A stretch of DNA of 64,000 nt from Janthinobacterium agaricidamnosum (GTDB taxonomy: Bacteria; Pseudomonadota; Gammaproteobacteria; Burkholderiales; Burkholderiaceae_D), in assembly GCF_003667705.1 (NCBI RefSeq), contig NZ_CP033019.1:1798001-1862000 (forward strand), given 5' to 3'. Below, in pieces: positions 12,257-20,314 of this stretch; position 1 is the first letter of the stretch, and each line of letters begins with the position of its first letter. Below the pieces are notes generated by a model. That model was not told the origin of the DNA. It did no database searches and saw only the letters and a list, made by a program, of their open reading frames with translations. The translations under genes and the position numbers were made by a program.

Positions 12257-12283
12257 GGAAGCTACCCCATTGGGGCAGCTTCC
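12257..12283 (+). terminator. Hairpin after clpB
   Basis: Arms GGAAGCTACCCCA (12257-12269) and TGGGGCAGCTTCC (12271-12283) pair over 12 bp with one A-C mismatch. It begins 27 nt after the clpB stop. There is C-rich sequence rather than a T run behind it, so it may be an mRNA 3'-end stabiliser rather than a classical terminator. The bases just beyond (GGGTCTGACCCC, 12290-12301) match one half of the palindrome at 14078-14100. Confidence 0.5.
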
Positions 12284-12344
12284 CCCGTCGGGTCTGACCC
12301 CAGTTTTACGGCATTTGCAGTGAGGAAGATGTGCGACGATTTGC

Positions 12345-12464
12345 GACGTCTAACAAAACCGTAGCGAGCGGCAGTGATTTGTGGCAGAGAAGCGCAACCG
12401 TACTCTAGTACGGTGAGCATCGCAGGCCGCAAAGCGCGACGCGCAGTAGGTTTTGTTAGACGTC
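12345..12464. repeat. 120-nt palindromic element, copy 1
   Basis: One of three related elements in the window (others 19132-19250 and 28166-28285). It has 16-nt perfect terminal inverted repeats (GACGTCTAACAAAACC and its complement), a conserved GTAGCGAGCGG after the left arm and GCGACGCGCAGTA before the right arm. A central 7-bp hairpin has arms ACCGTAC and GTACGGT with loop TCTA. The whole can fold into one long hairpin. It encodes no protein. It sits between clpB and the potF-like gene. Confidence 0.85.
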
Positions 12465-12471
12465 CTCAGGC

Positions 12472-12504
12472 AGGGCGGTATCAGGCTAGACCTGATGCCG
12501 CCCT
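12472..12504 (+). terminator. Strong hairpin before the potF-like gene
   Basis: Arms AGGGCGG (12472-12478) plus ATCAGG (12480-12485) pair with CCTGAT (12491-12496) plus CCGCCCT (12498-12504), loop CTAGA. It is followed by TCTTGCT rather than a full T run. It ends upstream transcription or caps the repeat region; the next gene starts 50 nt later. Confidence 0.5.
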
Positions 12505-12553
12505 TCTTGCTATCATCGTCACTATTTTCTGACTAATTTTCGGAGGCGGTACG

Positions 12554-13675
12554 ATGGCAAACACATGGCAAGCAGGACGGCGCATTGGACTGGGACTGAC
12601 CTTGGCGGCGGCCGTGCTGGCCTTGTCTGGCCAAGCGCAGGCCCAGGAAGAGAAGGTCCTGAACATCTACAACTGGTCGGACTATATCGGCGACGATACG
12701 ATCAAGAATTTTGAGAAGGAAACGGGCATCAAGGTACGCTACGACGTTTTCGACAATAACGAAATTCTCAATGCGAAACTGGTGGCAGGCAAGTCCGGCT
12801 ACGACATCGTCGTGCCGACGGCCCAGTGGGCGCGCCTGCAGATCGATGCGGGACTGCTGCGCAAGCTCGACAAGAGCAAGCTGACCAACCTGGGCAACCT
12901 CGATCCGAACCTGCAGGCGAAGCTGTCGAAGATCGACCCGAACAACGATTACCTGGTCGACTGGCTGTGGGGCTATACGACGGTGGGCATCAACGTCAAC
13001 AAGGTCAAGGCCGCGCTGGGCGGCATGCCCATGCCCGACAATGCCTGGGACCTGATCTTCGACCCGAAATATGCATCGAAGCTGAAATCGTGCGGCGTGT
13101 CCTTCATCGACTCGCCGTCGGAAGTGCTGCCGGCCGCCCTGCAATACCTGGGCAAGCCCGCGTACTCGAAAACGGCCGCCGACTACCAGGAAGCGGGCAA
13201 GGTGCTGCAGGCGATCCGCCCCTACGTAACCTTGTTCAGCTCCTCAGGCTACATCAATGACATGGCCAACGGTTCCGTCTGCGTCGCGCTGGGCTGGTCG
13301 GGGGACATCAATATCGCGCGCCAGCGCGCCATCGACGCGAAGAATGGCAATGTGATCCAAGTGCTGGTGCCGAAGACGGCCGCCCTGATGTTCGACACCA
13401 TGGCCATTCCCGCCGACGCGCCGCATCCGAACAATGCGCACCTGTTCATCAACTACATCCTGCGTCCGCAAGTGCATGCCAGCCTGAGCAACAAGGTCTT
13501 TTACGCGAATCCGAATCCGGCCAGCATCAAATATGTACGCAAGGACATCGGCGAGAACAAGGCCATCTTCCTGTCGGACGCCGACAAGCAGCGCATGGCG
13601 GCCCCGGAAGCGACCACGGCCGATATCCGCCGCTTGATGACGCGCATTTATACGAAGTTCAAGACGGGAGTGTAA
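12554..13675 (+). CDS. Polyamine ABC transporter substrate-binding protein (PotF/SpuD-like)
   Basis: A 373-residue periplasmic binding protein of the PotD/PotF family. It has a signal peptide ending at GQAQAQEE, and the mature protein opens with VLNIYNWSDYIGDDTIKNF, the family hallmark (WSDY). These proteins deliver putrescine or spermidine to a membrane ABC importer. No permease or ATPase gene is adjacent, so it is an orphan binding protein that must share a transporter encoded elsewhere, or act as a sensor. ATG 12554 follows CGGAGGCGG. The coding end runs into a 13-bp tandem repeat that carries the stop codon. Confidence 0.92.
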   Translation: MANTWQAGRRIGLGLTLAAAVLALSGQAQAQEEKVLNIYNWSDYIGDDTIKNFEKETGIKVRYDVFDNNEILNAKLVAGKSGYDIVVPTAQWARLQIDAGLLRKLDKSKLTNLGNLDPNLQAKLSKIDPNNDYLVDWLWGYTTVGINVNKVKAALGGMPMPDNAWDLIFDPKYASKLKSCGVSFIDSPSEVLPAALQYLGKPAYSKTAADYQEAGKVLQAIRPYVTLFSSSGYINDMANGSVCVALGWSGDINIARQRAIDAKNGNVIQVLVPKTAALMFDTMAIPADAPHPNNAHLFINYILRPQVHASLSNKVFYANPNPASIKYVRKDIGENKAIFLSDADKQRMAAPEATTADIRRLMTRIYTKFKTGV

Positions 13676-13701
13676 TACGGGGGCGTAAGACGGGAGCGTA
13701 A
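13663..13701 (+). repeat. Three tandem 13-bp units giving stops in all frames
   Basis: Three adjacent 13-mers: GACGGGAGTGTAA (13663), TACGGGGGCGTAA (13676) and GACGGGAGCGTAA (13689). The first holds the potF-like stop codon. Because 13 is not a multiple of three, the three TAA triplets (13673, 13686, 13699) fall in all three forward frames. Confidence 0.8.
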
Positions 13702-13709
13702 AAACAAGG

Positions 13710-13750
13710 ATGGCGCGAGGGACGGGCCTGTTGGCCGTCGCTGGCGCCAT
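13710..13750. terminator. Bidirectional hairpin between convergent genes
   Basis: ATGGCGC (13710-13716) pairs with GCGCCAT (13744-13750), and an inner stem closes around TGTT. It lies between the potF-like gene (+) and the 42-residue membrane protein gene (-), so it can end transcription from both sides. Confidence 0.55.
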
Positions 13751-13771
13751 GCGATAGTGCCGAGGTGAACG

Positions 13772-13900
13772 CTACTCGTGATAGCGGTCCATCAGCTTAT
13801 GGTGGCTGCCGCGCATTTCTTCGACCAGTTCAAAGGCGACAAAGCCGATGATGGCGGCGAAGATGGCGATGAAGAGAAAAACGAGGAAGGTGATTAACAT
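13772..13900 (-). CDS. Small single-span membrane protein, 42 residues
   Basis: A short gene with a clear design. ATG (complement of 13898-13900) opens MLITFLVFLFIAIFAAIIGF, a continuous hydrophobic segment of about 24 residues. A charged amphipathic tail ELVEEMRGSHHKLMDRYHE follows, then the stop TAG at 13774-13772. GAAAG lies just upstream as a weak ribosome site. No family is recognised. It resembles small inner-membrane regulators in having one span and a short cytoplasmic or periplasmic tail. It points towards the potF-like gene with a shared hairpin between them. Confidence 0.6.
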   Translation of the reverse strand: MLITFLVFLFIAIFAAIIGFVAFELVEEMRGSHHKLMDRYHE

Positions 13901-14077
13901 GGTCTTTCAGCCGCCGTTGGACGGCCGTCCGCTGGGTTGCTCAATGTGCCGGAGCAGCGCTCCAGCACGTAGTTGATGCAATTAAACTCTAGCAGATCGG
14001 CAGCGCTTTACAAGGCTGCTGAGTTGTGAACTCCACCAGTATTTGTCCCAGCGCACTTTTTGCGCATTTCAATCTGA

Positions 14078-14100
14078 GGTCAGACCCGGCGGGTCTGACC
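14078..14100. repeat. GGTCAGACCC palindrome; rest of 13901-14108 empty
   Basis: GGTCAGACCC (14078-14087) and its perfect complement GGGTCTGACC (14091-14100) flank GGC. A half copy lies at 12290-12301. This palindrome is a common short extragenic repeat in beta- and gammaproteobacteria, as far as I recall. No gene, promoter or RNA is visible in the remainder of 13901-14108. Confidence 0.7.
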
Positions 14101-14108
14101 CCGTGGCC

Positions 14109-15089
14109 TATTTCACGACCAGATCATGCGCCATCACGGCTTTCAAATAGACGCTGACGGGGTCACCTGGTTCGCGCTGGGAGAACCTGTCCATCCTGCG
14201 CTGGCCTTGCGCATTTCTCTGTTTCAGTATTTTATTTCACCACCAGATCATGCGCCATCACGGCTTTCAAATAGACGCTGACGGGGTCGCCTGGCTCGGG
14301 CTGGGAGAACCTGTCCATCCTGCGCTGGCCTTGCGCATTTCTCTGTTTCAGTATTTTATTTCACCACCAGATCATGCGCCATCACGGCCTTCAAATAGAC
14401 GCTGACGGGGTCACCTGGTTCGCGCTGGGAGAACCTGTCCATCCTGCGCTGGCCTTGCGCATTTCTCTGTTTCAGTATTTTATTTCACCACCAGATCATG
14501 CGCCATCACGGCCTTCAAATAGACGCTGACAGGGTCACCTGGCTCGCGCTGGGAGAACCTGTCCATCCTGCGCTGGCCTTGCGCATTTCCCTGTTTAGTA
14601 TTTTATTTCACCACCAGATCATGCGCCATCACGGCCTTGGGATAGACGCTGACAGGGTCACCTGGCTCGCGCTGGGAGAGCCTGCCCATCCTGCGCTGGC
14701 CTTGCGCATTTCCCTGCTTCAGTATTTTATTTCACCACCAGATCATGCGCCATCACGGCTTTCAAATAGACGCTGACGGGGTCGCCTGGCTCGGGCTGGG
14801 AGAACCTGTCCATCCTGCGCTGGCCTTGCGCATTTCCCTGTTTTACTATTTCACCACCAGATCATGCGCCATCACGGCCTTCAAATAGACACTGACGGGG
14901 TCGCCTGGCTCGCGCTGGGAGAACCTGTCCATCCTGCGCTGGCCTTGCGCATTTCCCTGTTTTACTATTTCACCACCAGATCATGCGCCATCACGGCCTT
15001 CAAATAGACGCTGACGGGGTCGCCTGGCTCGCGCTGGGAGAACCTGTCCATCCTGCGCTGGCCTTGCGCATTTCCCTGTTTTAGTATTT
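14109..15089. repeat. Tandem array, 8 units of 119-124 bp copied from the 3' end of sixA
   Basis: Units begin with TATTTCACCACC at 14109, 14233, 14357, 14481, 14604, 14728, 14847 and 14966, and the ninth start at 15090 is the real sixA end. Unit lengths are 124, 124, 124, 123, 124, 119, 119 and 124. Each unit repeats about the last 30 codons of sixA plus a short 3' linker. All eight share an 11-nt segment (CTGTCCATCCT) where the gene has 6 nt (CACCAC), so each copy is frame-shifted relative to sixA. Units differ by scattered substitutions and linker changes, so the array is not an assembly artefact of identical copies. There is no spacer pattern, so it is not CRISPR. Confidence 0.92.
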
Positions 15090-15547
15090 TATTTCACCAC
15101 CAGATCATGCGCCATCACGGCTTTCAAATAGACGCTGACGGGGTCGCCTGGCTCGCGCTGGGAGAACCACCACGCGCTGGCCTTGCGCATTTCCCATTCC
15201 TGCTCTTCGCCCGTCAGCAGCAGGGCGGCTGCCTGGCCCAGGGTGGGTTGGTGGCCGACGATGAGCACGGTTTCCTTGCCGCCGGGCCAGTTGGCCGCCT
15301 TCAGGATGTCTTCCGCCTCGGCGCCCGGTGCCAGTTCCGGCATCAGCTTGAACTTGCGCCCCAGCGCCTCCGCCGTTTGCAGGGTGCGCAGGGCGGGGCT
15401 GACGAGGATGCGGCAATTTTCCGGTAGTTGCGAGGCCAGCCATTCCCCCATGCGGCGCGCCTGTTTCTGGCCTTTGACGGTCAGGGCGCGTTCGAGGTCG
15501 GGGAGGCCCGGCTCGGCTTCTGCGTGTCGCCACAAGATGAGATCCAT
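15089..15547 (-). CDS. sixA: Phosphohistidine phosphatase SixA
   Basis: A 152-residue histidine-phosphatase-superfamily protein. The RHG motif appears as RHAEAE at residues 7-12, with the second conserved Arg near SPALRTLQTAE and the catalytic His in IVGHQPTLG. In E. coli, SixA removes phosphate from His of phosphorelay HPt domains and the nitrogen PTS. It lies 25 nt after ppk on the same strand, with AGGAG before the ATG, so the two form an operon that links polyphosphate synthesis with phosphohistidine turnover. Its last ~30 codons are the source of the tandem array immediately downstream. Confidence 0.93.
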   Translation of the reverse strand: MDLILWRHAEAEPGLPDLERALTVKGQKQARRMGEWLASQLPENCRILVSPALRTLQTAEALGRKFKLMPELAPGAEAEDILKAANWPGGKETVLIVGHQPTLGQAAALLLTGEEQEWEMRKASAWWFSQREPGDPVSVYLKAVMAHDLVVK

Positions 15548-15572
15548 GCTGTACTCCTGTGTGTAGAGTTGC

Positions 15573-17666
15573 CTATTCGCCGACCTCCGCGCCCGGCGTG
15601 CCCAGTGTGTGCATCAGGTATTGCTGGGCGCTGAACGGCATCTGCTTGCCGCGCGGCTTGCGGCGCGCATAATGGCCCGTCGGCTCCAGTTCCCATGCAT
15701 TGGTATTATCCTTCAAATACGGATTCAAGCCCTCGGCGATCACGCGCCGTTTCAGCGCCCGGTCCAGCACGGGGAAGGCCACTTCCACCCTGCGGAACAG
15801 GTTACGGCTCATCCAGTCGGCGCTGGCCAGGTAGACATCGTGCGCCAGGTCGTTGCGGAAGTAGTAAATGCGGCTGTGCTCGAGGAAGCGGCCGATCACG
15901 GAGCGCACCTTGATGTTTTCCGACAAGCCCGGTACGCCCGGCTTCAGGGTGCAGGCGCCGCGCACGATCAGGTCGATCTTCACGCCATCGGTCGAGGCCG
16001 CATACAGGGCGCGGATCACGGATTCATCGACGAGCGCGTTGACCTTCACGATGATGCGACCGCGCCGGCCTGAACGGGCGATCTTCGCCTCGTTGCGGAT
16101 GGCCTTGATGATTTCGCTTTGCAGGCCGAACGGCGCCAGCCACAAATGGTTCAGATTGTGCGGCTTGGTCAGGCTGGTCAGGTGGATGAACACCTCGTTG
16201 ACTTCCACGGCCAGGTCCTGGTTCGCCGTCAGCAAGCCGAAATCCGTGTACAGCTTGGTGGTCGTGGGGTGGTAGTTGCCGGTGCCCAAGTGGGCGTAGA
16301 AGCGCAGTGCGCCTTCTTCGCGGCGGATGACGAGCGCCACCTTGGCGTGGGTTTTCAGGCCCACCACGCCGTACACGACTTGCGCGCCAGCCTGTTCCAG
16401 CTTGTCGGCCCAGTTGATATTGGCTTCTTCGTCGAAACGCGCCATCAATTCCACGATGACTGTTACCTCTTTGCCCATCTTCGCCGCCGTGATCAAGGAC
16501 TCCATCAGGTCCGAGTTCATGCCCGTGCGGTAGATCGTCTGCTTGATGGCGACGACGGACGGATCGTAGGCGGCGCTGCGGATGAAGTCGATCACCGTCT
16601 GGAACGATTGATACGGGTGGTGCAGCAGGATGTCATGCTTGGTCAGTGCGGCAAAGATGTCGTTGCCGATGGCCTTGTGCGCGAGGCCCGGGAAGAACGG
16701 CGGGAAGCGCAGCTCGGGCTGTTTGACGTGGTCGATCATTTCCGACAGACGCACGAGGTTCACGGGGCCGTTGACGCGGTAGAGGCGGCTTTGATCCAGA
16801 TTAAACTGGTCGAGCAGGAATTGTGACAATTCTGGCGGGCAATTGCGCGCCACTTCCAGGCGCACCGAGGTGCCGAACTGGCGCCCCACGAGTTCGCCTT
16901 TTAACGCCTGGCGCAGATTCTTGACTTCGTCTTCATCGACCCACAGGTCGCTGTCGCGCGTGACGCGAAATTGCGAATAGGCAATTACTTCGCGCCCGGC
17001 GAACAAGTCCGAGATATGCGCATGAATGACAGACGATAACAGGCAGAAGGACACGCCGTCGCCGGAAATGTCGTCCGGCAGCTTGATTACGCGCGGCAAG
17101 ACACGGGGCGCCTTGACGATGGCGATCGCCGTGCCGCGGCCGAACGCATCCTTGCCGCTCAGCGAGACGATGAAATTGAGGCTTTTATTTACCACTTGCG
17201 GGAACGGGTGGGCCGGGTCCAGGCCGATAGGGGTCAGCAGGGGGCGCACTTCACGGTCGAAATACTGCTTGACCCAGGCGCGCTGCGCATCGTTGCGGTC
17301 GTTGTCGCGCAGCAAATGCACGCCCGCTTCGCGCAGGGCCGGCAAGACTTCGCTATTTAATATCTCGTACTGGCGTTCCACCAGCGCATGGCATTCCTTG
17401 CCGATGCGCTCCAGATTGGCCGCCAGGGCAGGGTGGCCGGCCAGCGAACCGCCGATGCTGCCGGCCGCCAGCAGACTGGCCACGCGCACTTCGAAGAACT
17501 CATCCATGTTGCTGCTGACGATGCACAGGTAGCGCAGGCGCTCGAGCAGCGGAATGTTCGGGTCTTCCGCCTGGGCCATCACGCGCCGGTTGAAAGTCAG
17601 TTGCGACAGTTCGCGGTCAAGCAGGATGCCCGATTTGGTCACTTCCGTGTGCAGTTCAGGTTTCAT
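15573..17666 (-). CDS. ppk: Polyphosphate kinase 1
   Basis: A 697-residue PPK1, which reversibly polymerises the gamma-phosphate of ATP into polyphosphate at the inner membrane. It opens with LDRELSQLTFNRRVM, the typical N-terminal domain. The catalytic head and C-terminal domains carry the phosphorylated-His region FYAHLGTGNYHP and the later RGACTLKPG and SADWMSRN segments. Length is normal. It is transcribed divergently from pstS, so the Pho boxes at 17767-17882 may serve both. It is the first gene of the ppk-sixA operon. Confidence 0.97.
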   Translation of the reverse strand: MKPELHTEVTKSGILLDRELSQLTFNRRVMAQAEDPNIPLLERLRYLCIVSSNMDEFFEVRVASLLAAGSIGGSLAGHPALAANLERIGKECHALVERQYEILNSEVLPALREAGVHLLRDNDRNDAQRAWVKQYFDREVRPLLTPIGLDPAHPFPQVVNKSLNFIVSLSGKDAFGRGTAIAIVKAPRVLPRVIKLPDDISGDGVSFCLLSSVIHAHISDLFAGREVIAYSQFRVTRDSDLWVDEDEVKNLRQALKGELVGRQFGTSVRLEVARNCPPELSQFLLDQFNLDQSRLYRVNGPVNLVRLSEMIDHVKQPELRFPPFFPGLAHKAIGNDIFAALTKHDILLHHPYQSFQTVIDFIRSAAYDPSVVAIKQTIYRTGMNSDLMESLITAAKMGKEVTVIVELMARFDEEANINWADKLEQAGAQVVYGVVGLKTHAKVALVIRREEGALRFYAHLGTGNYHPTTTKLYTDFGLLTANQDLAVEVNEVFIHLTSLTKPHNLNHLWLAPFGLQSEIIKAIRNEAKIARSGRRGRIIVKVNALVDESVIRALYAASTDGVKIDLIVRGACTLKPGVPGLSENIKVRSVIGRFLEHSRIYYFRNDLAHDVYLASADWMSRNLFRRVEVAFPVLDRALKRRVIAEGLNPYLKDNTNAWELEPTGHYARRKPRGKQMPFSAQQYLMHTLGTPGAEVGE

Positions 17667-17766
17667 ATTCTTTTGTCTTTGCAGATAGTTAATTCTAGCC
17701 GTATTTCATCCGTATTTCATCGCGTATGACGCGTTGTGAGTGTAATCATGAAATATGACGTAAGCG

Positions 17767-17785
17767 TGACATAAGCTGTCATAAA
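17767..17785. promoter_or_regulatory. Pho box 1 (PhoB site) between ppk and pstS
   Basis: TGACATAAGCTGTCATAAA at 17767-17785 consists of two 11-bp-spaced half sites of the PhoB consensus (CTGTCATAAA-CTGTCA). It lies about 100 nt from the ppk start and 180 nt from pstS, so it could serve either gene or both. A third half site, CTGTCATTTT, follows at 17798. Confidence 0.7.
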
Positions 17786-17864
17786 GCGTCGCCCGCCCTG
17801 TCATTTTTCGCGCCGAAAAGGGCGGTTCGCGGGGCGTAGCCAATTATTTCAGGATTTTTTGCCC

Positions 17865-17898
17865 ATGTCATAAACCTGTCATATTCGCTTGCTAGACT
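17865..17898 (+). promoter_or_regulatory. Pho box 2 and -10 of the pstS promoter
   Basis: ATGTCATAAACCTGTCAT at 17865-17882 is nearly identical to the PhoB consensus. TAGACT at 17893-17898 lies 10 nt downstream, exactly the spacing in E. coli Pho promoters, where the Pho box replaces the -35. The start codon of pstS is 50 nt further on. Confidence 0.88.
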
Positions 17899-17948
17899 GC
17901 GCAGCATTCAACCGGGACTTTGAGCCCTAACAACCCTGAGGACTTGAT

Positions 17949-18998
17949 ATGCAAATGAAGCAAATGTTCAAATTTATCGTCGTGGGTGCTTCGGCAGCGA
18001 TGGCATTTTCTTCCGCTTCCGTCATGGCGGCAGATATGACAGGTGCTGGTGCAACCTTCCCGTACCCGATCTACGCCAAATGGGCTGAAACGTACAAAGC
18101 CAACACGGGCAACGGCCTGAACTACCAGTCCGTCGGTTCCGGCGCCGGCATCAAGCAAATCAAGGCCAAGACTGTCGAATTCGGCGCTTCGGACATGCCT
18201 TTGAAGGCGGAAGAGCTGGAAGAAGCGGGCCTGATGCAGTTCCCGGCCATCATGGGCGGCGTGGTCACCATCGTCAACCTGGACGGCGTGACCCCAGGCC
18301 AGCTGAAAATGACGGGTAAAGTCGTTGGCGACATCTACCTGGGCAAGATCACCAAGTGGAGCGCGCCTGAAATCGCCGCACTGAACAGTGGCGTCAAGCT
18401 GCCGGACACGGAAATCACCGTGGTGCACCGCGCCGACGGTTCGGGCACCTCGTTCCTGTTCACCGACTTCCTGTCGAAAACCAACCCGGAATTCAAATCG
18501 AAAATCGGCGCTGGCTCGGCCGTGAAATGGGCCGTCGGCGTGGGCGGCAAGGGTAACGAAGGCGTCGCCGCCAACGTACAGCGCATCAAGGGTTCGATCG
18601 GCTACGTCGAGTGGGCTTACGCCAAGAAAAACAAGATGTCGCACACCCAGCTGCAAAACAAGGACGGCAACTTCCTGCAGCCTGACGACGAAAACTTCAA
18701 GGCCGCCGCCGCTTCGGCACCCTGGACGCAAACCCCAGGCTTCGGCGTGGTCCTGACCGACCAGGCTGGCAAGAACAGCTGGCCTATCACGGGCGTGTCG
18801 TTCATCCTGATGCACAAAGTCCAGGCTGACCCAGCCAAGGCAAAAGAAGTCCTGAAATTCTTCGACTGGGCCTACAAGAACGGCGGCCCTGCTGCCGTCG
18901 AACTGGACTACGTGCCGATGCCGGCATCGGTCGTGAAACTGGTGCAGGAATCGTGGAAAGCCAATTTGAAAGATGCATCGGGCAAGTCGATCTACTAA
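17949..18998 (+). CDS. pstS: Periplasmic phosphate-binding protein PstS
   Basis: A 349-residue precursor with a signal peptide ending near ASVMAADMTGAG. The mature protein opens with GAGATFPYPIYAKW, the first phosphate-binding segment, and contains the second (VHRADGSGTSFLFTDFLS). It binds inorganic phosphate in the periplasm and hands it to PstCAB. It is followed by strong hairpins and a palindromic element before pstC, so it is probably made in excess over the membrane components. The PhoB promoter lies upstream. Confidence 0.97.
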   Translation: MQMKQMFKFIVVGASAAMAFSSASVMAADMTGAGATFPYPIYAKWAETYKANTGNGLNYQSVGSGAGIKQIKAKTVEFGASDMPLKAEELEEAGLMQFPAIMGGVVTIVNLDGVTPGQLKMTGKVVGDIYLGKITKWSAPEIAALNSGVKLPDTEITVVHRADGSGTSFLFTDFLSKTNPEFKSKIGAGSAVKWAVGVGGKGNEGVAANVQRIKGSIGYVEWAYAKKNKMSHTQLQNKDGNFLQPDDENFKAAAASAPWTQTPGFGVVLTDQAGKNSWPITGVSFILMHKVQADPAKAKEVLKFFDWAYKNGGPAAVELDYVPMPASVVKLVQESWKANLKDASGKSIY

Positions 18999-19023
18999 TC
19001 GCATAGCCTGAGTCATTCATCCT

Positions 19024-19097
19024 TGCCCCGCCGGCAGTATAGCGGGGCAGGGAGTTAGCCAGGACCGCCCGCAAGCCCTTGCAGACGGTCCTGGCTA
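19024..19097 (+). terminator. Two hairpins after pstS
   Basis: Hairpin one has arms TGCCCCGC (19024-19031) and GCGGGGCA (19042-19049). Hairpin two has a perfect 12-bp stem, TAGCCAGGACCG (19056-19067) and CGGTCCTGGCTA (19086-19097). The A-rich tail is unlike an intrinsic terminator in this direction. They probably protect the 3' end of the pstS message or attenuate read-through into pstC. Confidence 0.6.
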
Positions 19098-19131
19098 AAA
19101 GAATAAAAGTAGCTGAAAGAATAAAAGCAAC

Positions 19132-19250
19132 GACGCCTGACAAAACCGTAGCGAGCGGAAGGGAGTTGCGGTCGAGAAGCGCAACTGTACAAAGGTACAG
19201 TGAGCATCGCAGGCCGTAAATCCCGACGCGCAGTAGGTTTTGACAGGCGT
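19132..19250. repeat. 120-nt palindromic element, copy 2
   Basis: Same architecture as 12345-12464: terminal arms GACGCCTGACAAAACC and GGTTTTGACAGGCGT (one mismatch), GTAGCGAGCGG and GCGACGCGCAGTA-type flanks. The central 7-bp hairpin has arms ACTGTAC and GTACAGT with loop AAAG. The central stem keeps pairing although its bases differ from copy 1. It sits in the pstS-pstC gap. Confidence 0.83.
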
Positions 19251-19294
19251 ATTAAAACAGCAGCACCGGCAGTACCACCCACATCTGGCACAAT

Positions 19295-20314
19295 ATGAGC
19301 GCACAATCTACCTCCTCCACGATCCCCCTGCCAGGCGGCACCATGACCGATTCCATCAGTCACGCGCAAATGCTTTCCACCATGCGCAAGCAGCGCTTCC
19401 AGGATTTCATGTTCCACAAGGTGACGATGCTGTTCGCCCTGTCGGTGCTGATCGTCCTGGTCGGCATCATCATTTCGCTGATCATGGAATCGATACCGGC
19501 CTTCAAGACCTTCGGCCTGCATTTCATCGTGTCCGCGGAATGGGACCCCGTCAATGATCAGTACGGCGCCCTGATCCCCATCATCGGCACCCTGGTGACG
19601 TCCGTCATCGCCTTGCTGATCGCCTTTCCCGTCAGCTTCGGCATCGCCCTGTTCCTCACGGAAATCTGCCCGGCCTGGCTGCGCCGCCCGCTGGGCACGG
19701 CTGTCGAGCTGCTGGCCGGCGTGCCATCGATCATCTACGGCATCTGGGGCCTGTTCGTGTTTGCCCCCCTGTTCGCCGACCACGTCCAGCCCCTGCTGAA
19801 AGCCACGCTGGGCAACGTGCCCGTCATCGGCCAGCTGTTCAGCGGCCCCATGATGGGCATCGGCTTGCTGACGGCCGGTCTGGTGCTGGCCATCATGATC
19901 ATCCCCTTCATCGCTTCCGTGATGCGCGACGTGTTTGAAATCGTCCCTGCCGTGCTGAAGGAATCCGCCTACGGTCTGGGCTGCACGCGCTGGGAAGTGG
20001 TGCGCAAGATCGTCTTGCCATACACCAAGACCGGCGTCGTCGGCGGCGTCATGCTGGGCCTGGGCCGCGCGCTGGGCGAGACCATGGCCGTGACCTTCGT
20101 CATCGGCAACGCGAATAAACTGTCGTGGTCGCTGTTTGCCGCCGGTAACAGCATCACCTCGCTGCTGGCGAACGAATTCGGCGAAGCGCAATCGGCGCTG
20201 CACGTATCGTCGCTGTTCTCGCTGGCCCTGATCCTGTTTGTCATCACCTTTATCGTCTTATCCGCCGCCAAGCTGATGCTGGCTGGCATGTCCCGCAAGG
20301 AAGGCACGAAATGA
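19295..20314 (+). CDS. pstC: Phosphate ABC transporter permease PstC
   Basis: A 339-residue inner-membrane permease with six predicted spans, the first near [18 protein letters not shown]. The cytoplasmic EAA loop is at [15 protein letters not shown] and [10 protein letters not shown]. It pairs with PstA to form the phosphate channel. The downstream pstA start overlaps its stop (ATGA). Start: ATG 19295 gives a slightly long N-terminus and has only a weak ribosome site. ATG 19343, after AGGCGG, is an alternative. Confidence 0.95.
   Translation: MSAQSTSSTIPLPGGTMTDSISHAQMLSTMRKQRFQDFMFHKVTMLFALSVLIVLVGIIISLIMESIPAFKTFGLHFIVSAEWDPVNDQYGALIPIIGTLVTSVIALLIAFPVSFGIALFLTEICPAWLRRPLGTAVELLAGVPSIIYGIWGLFVFAPLFADHVQPLLKATLGNVPVIGQLFSGPMMGIGLLTAGLVLAIMIIPFIASVMRDVFEIVPAVLKESAYGLGCTRWEVVRKIVLPYTKTGVVGGVMLGLGRALGETMAVTFVIGNANKLSWSLFAAGNSITSLLANEFGEAQSALHVSSLFSLALILFVITFIVLSAAKLMLAGMSRKEGTK

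Noticed and set aside
12290..12301. Separate mobile element after clpB
   Set aside because: Only half of the GGTCAGACCC palindrome is present, too short to call an element.
14498..14776. Plus-strand frame of 92 codons across the sixA-tail array
   Set aside because: The unit length (mostly 124) changes frame in each copy, so the frame does not continue through the array and no ribosome site is seen. It is the complement of the sixA tail.
14109..15089. CRISPR-like periodic repeats
   Set aside because: Units are contiguous, 119-124 bp long, derived from sixA, and have no unique spacers or cas genes nearby.
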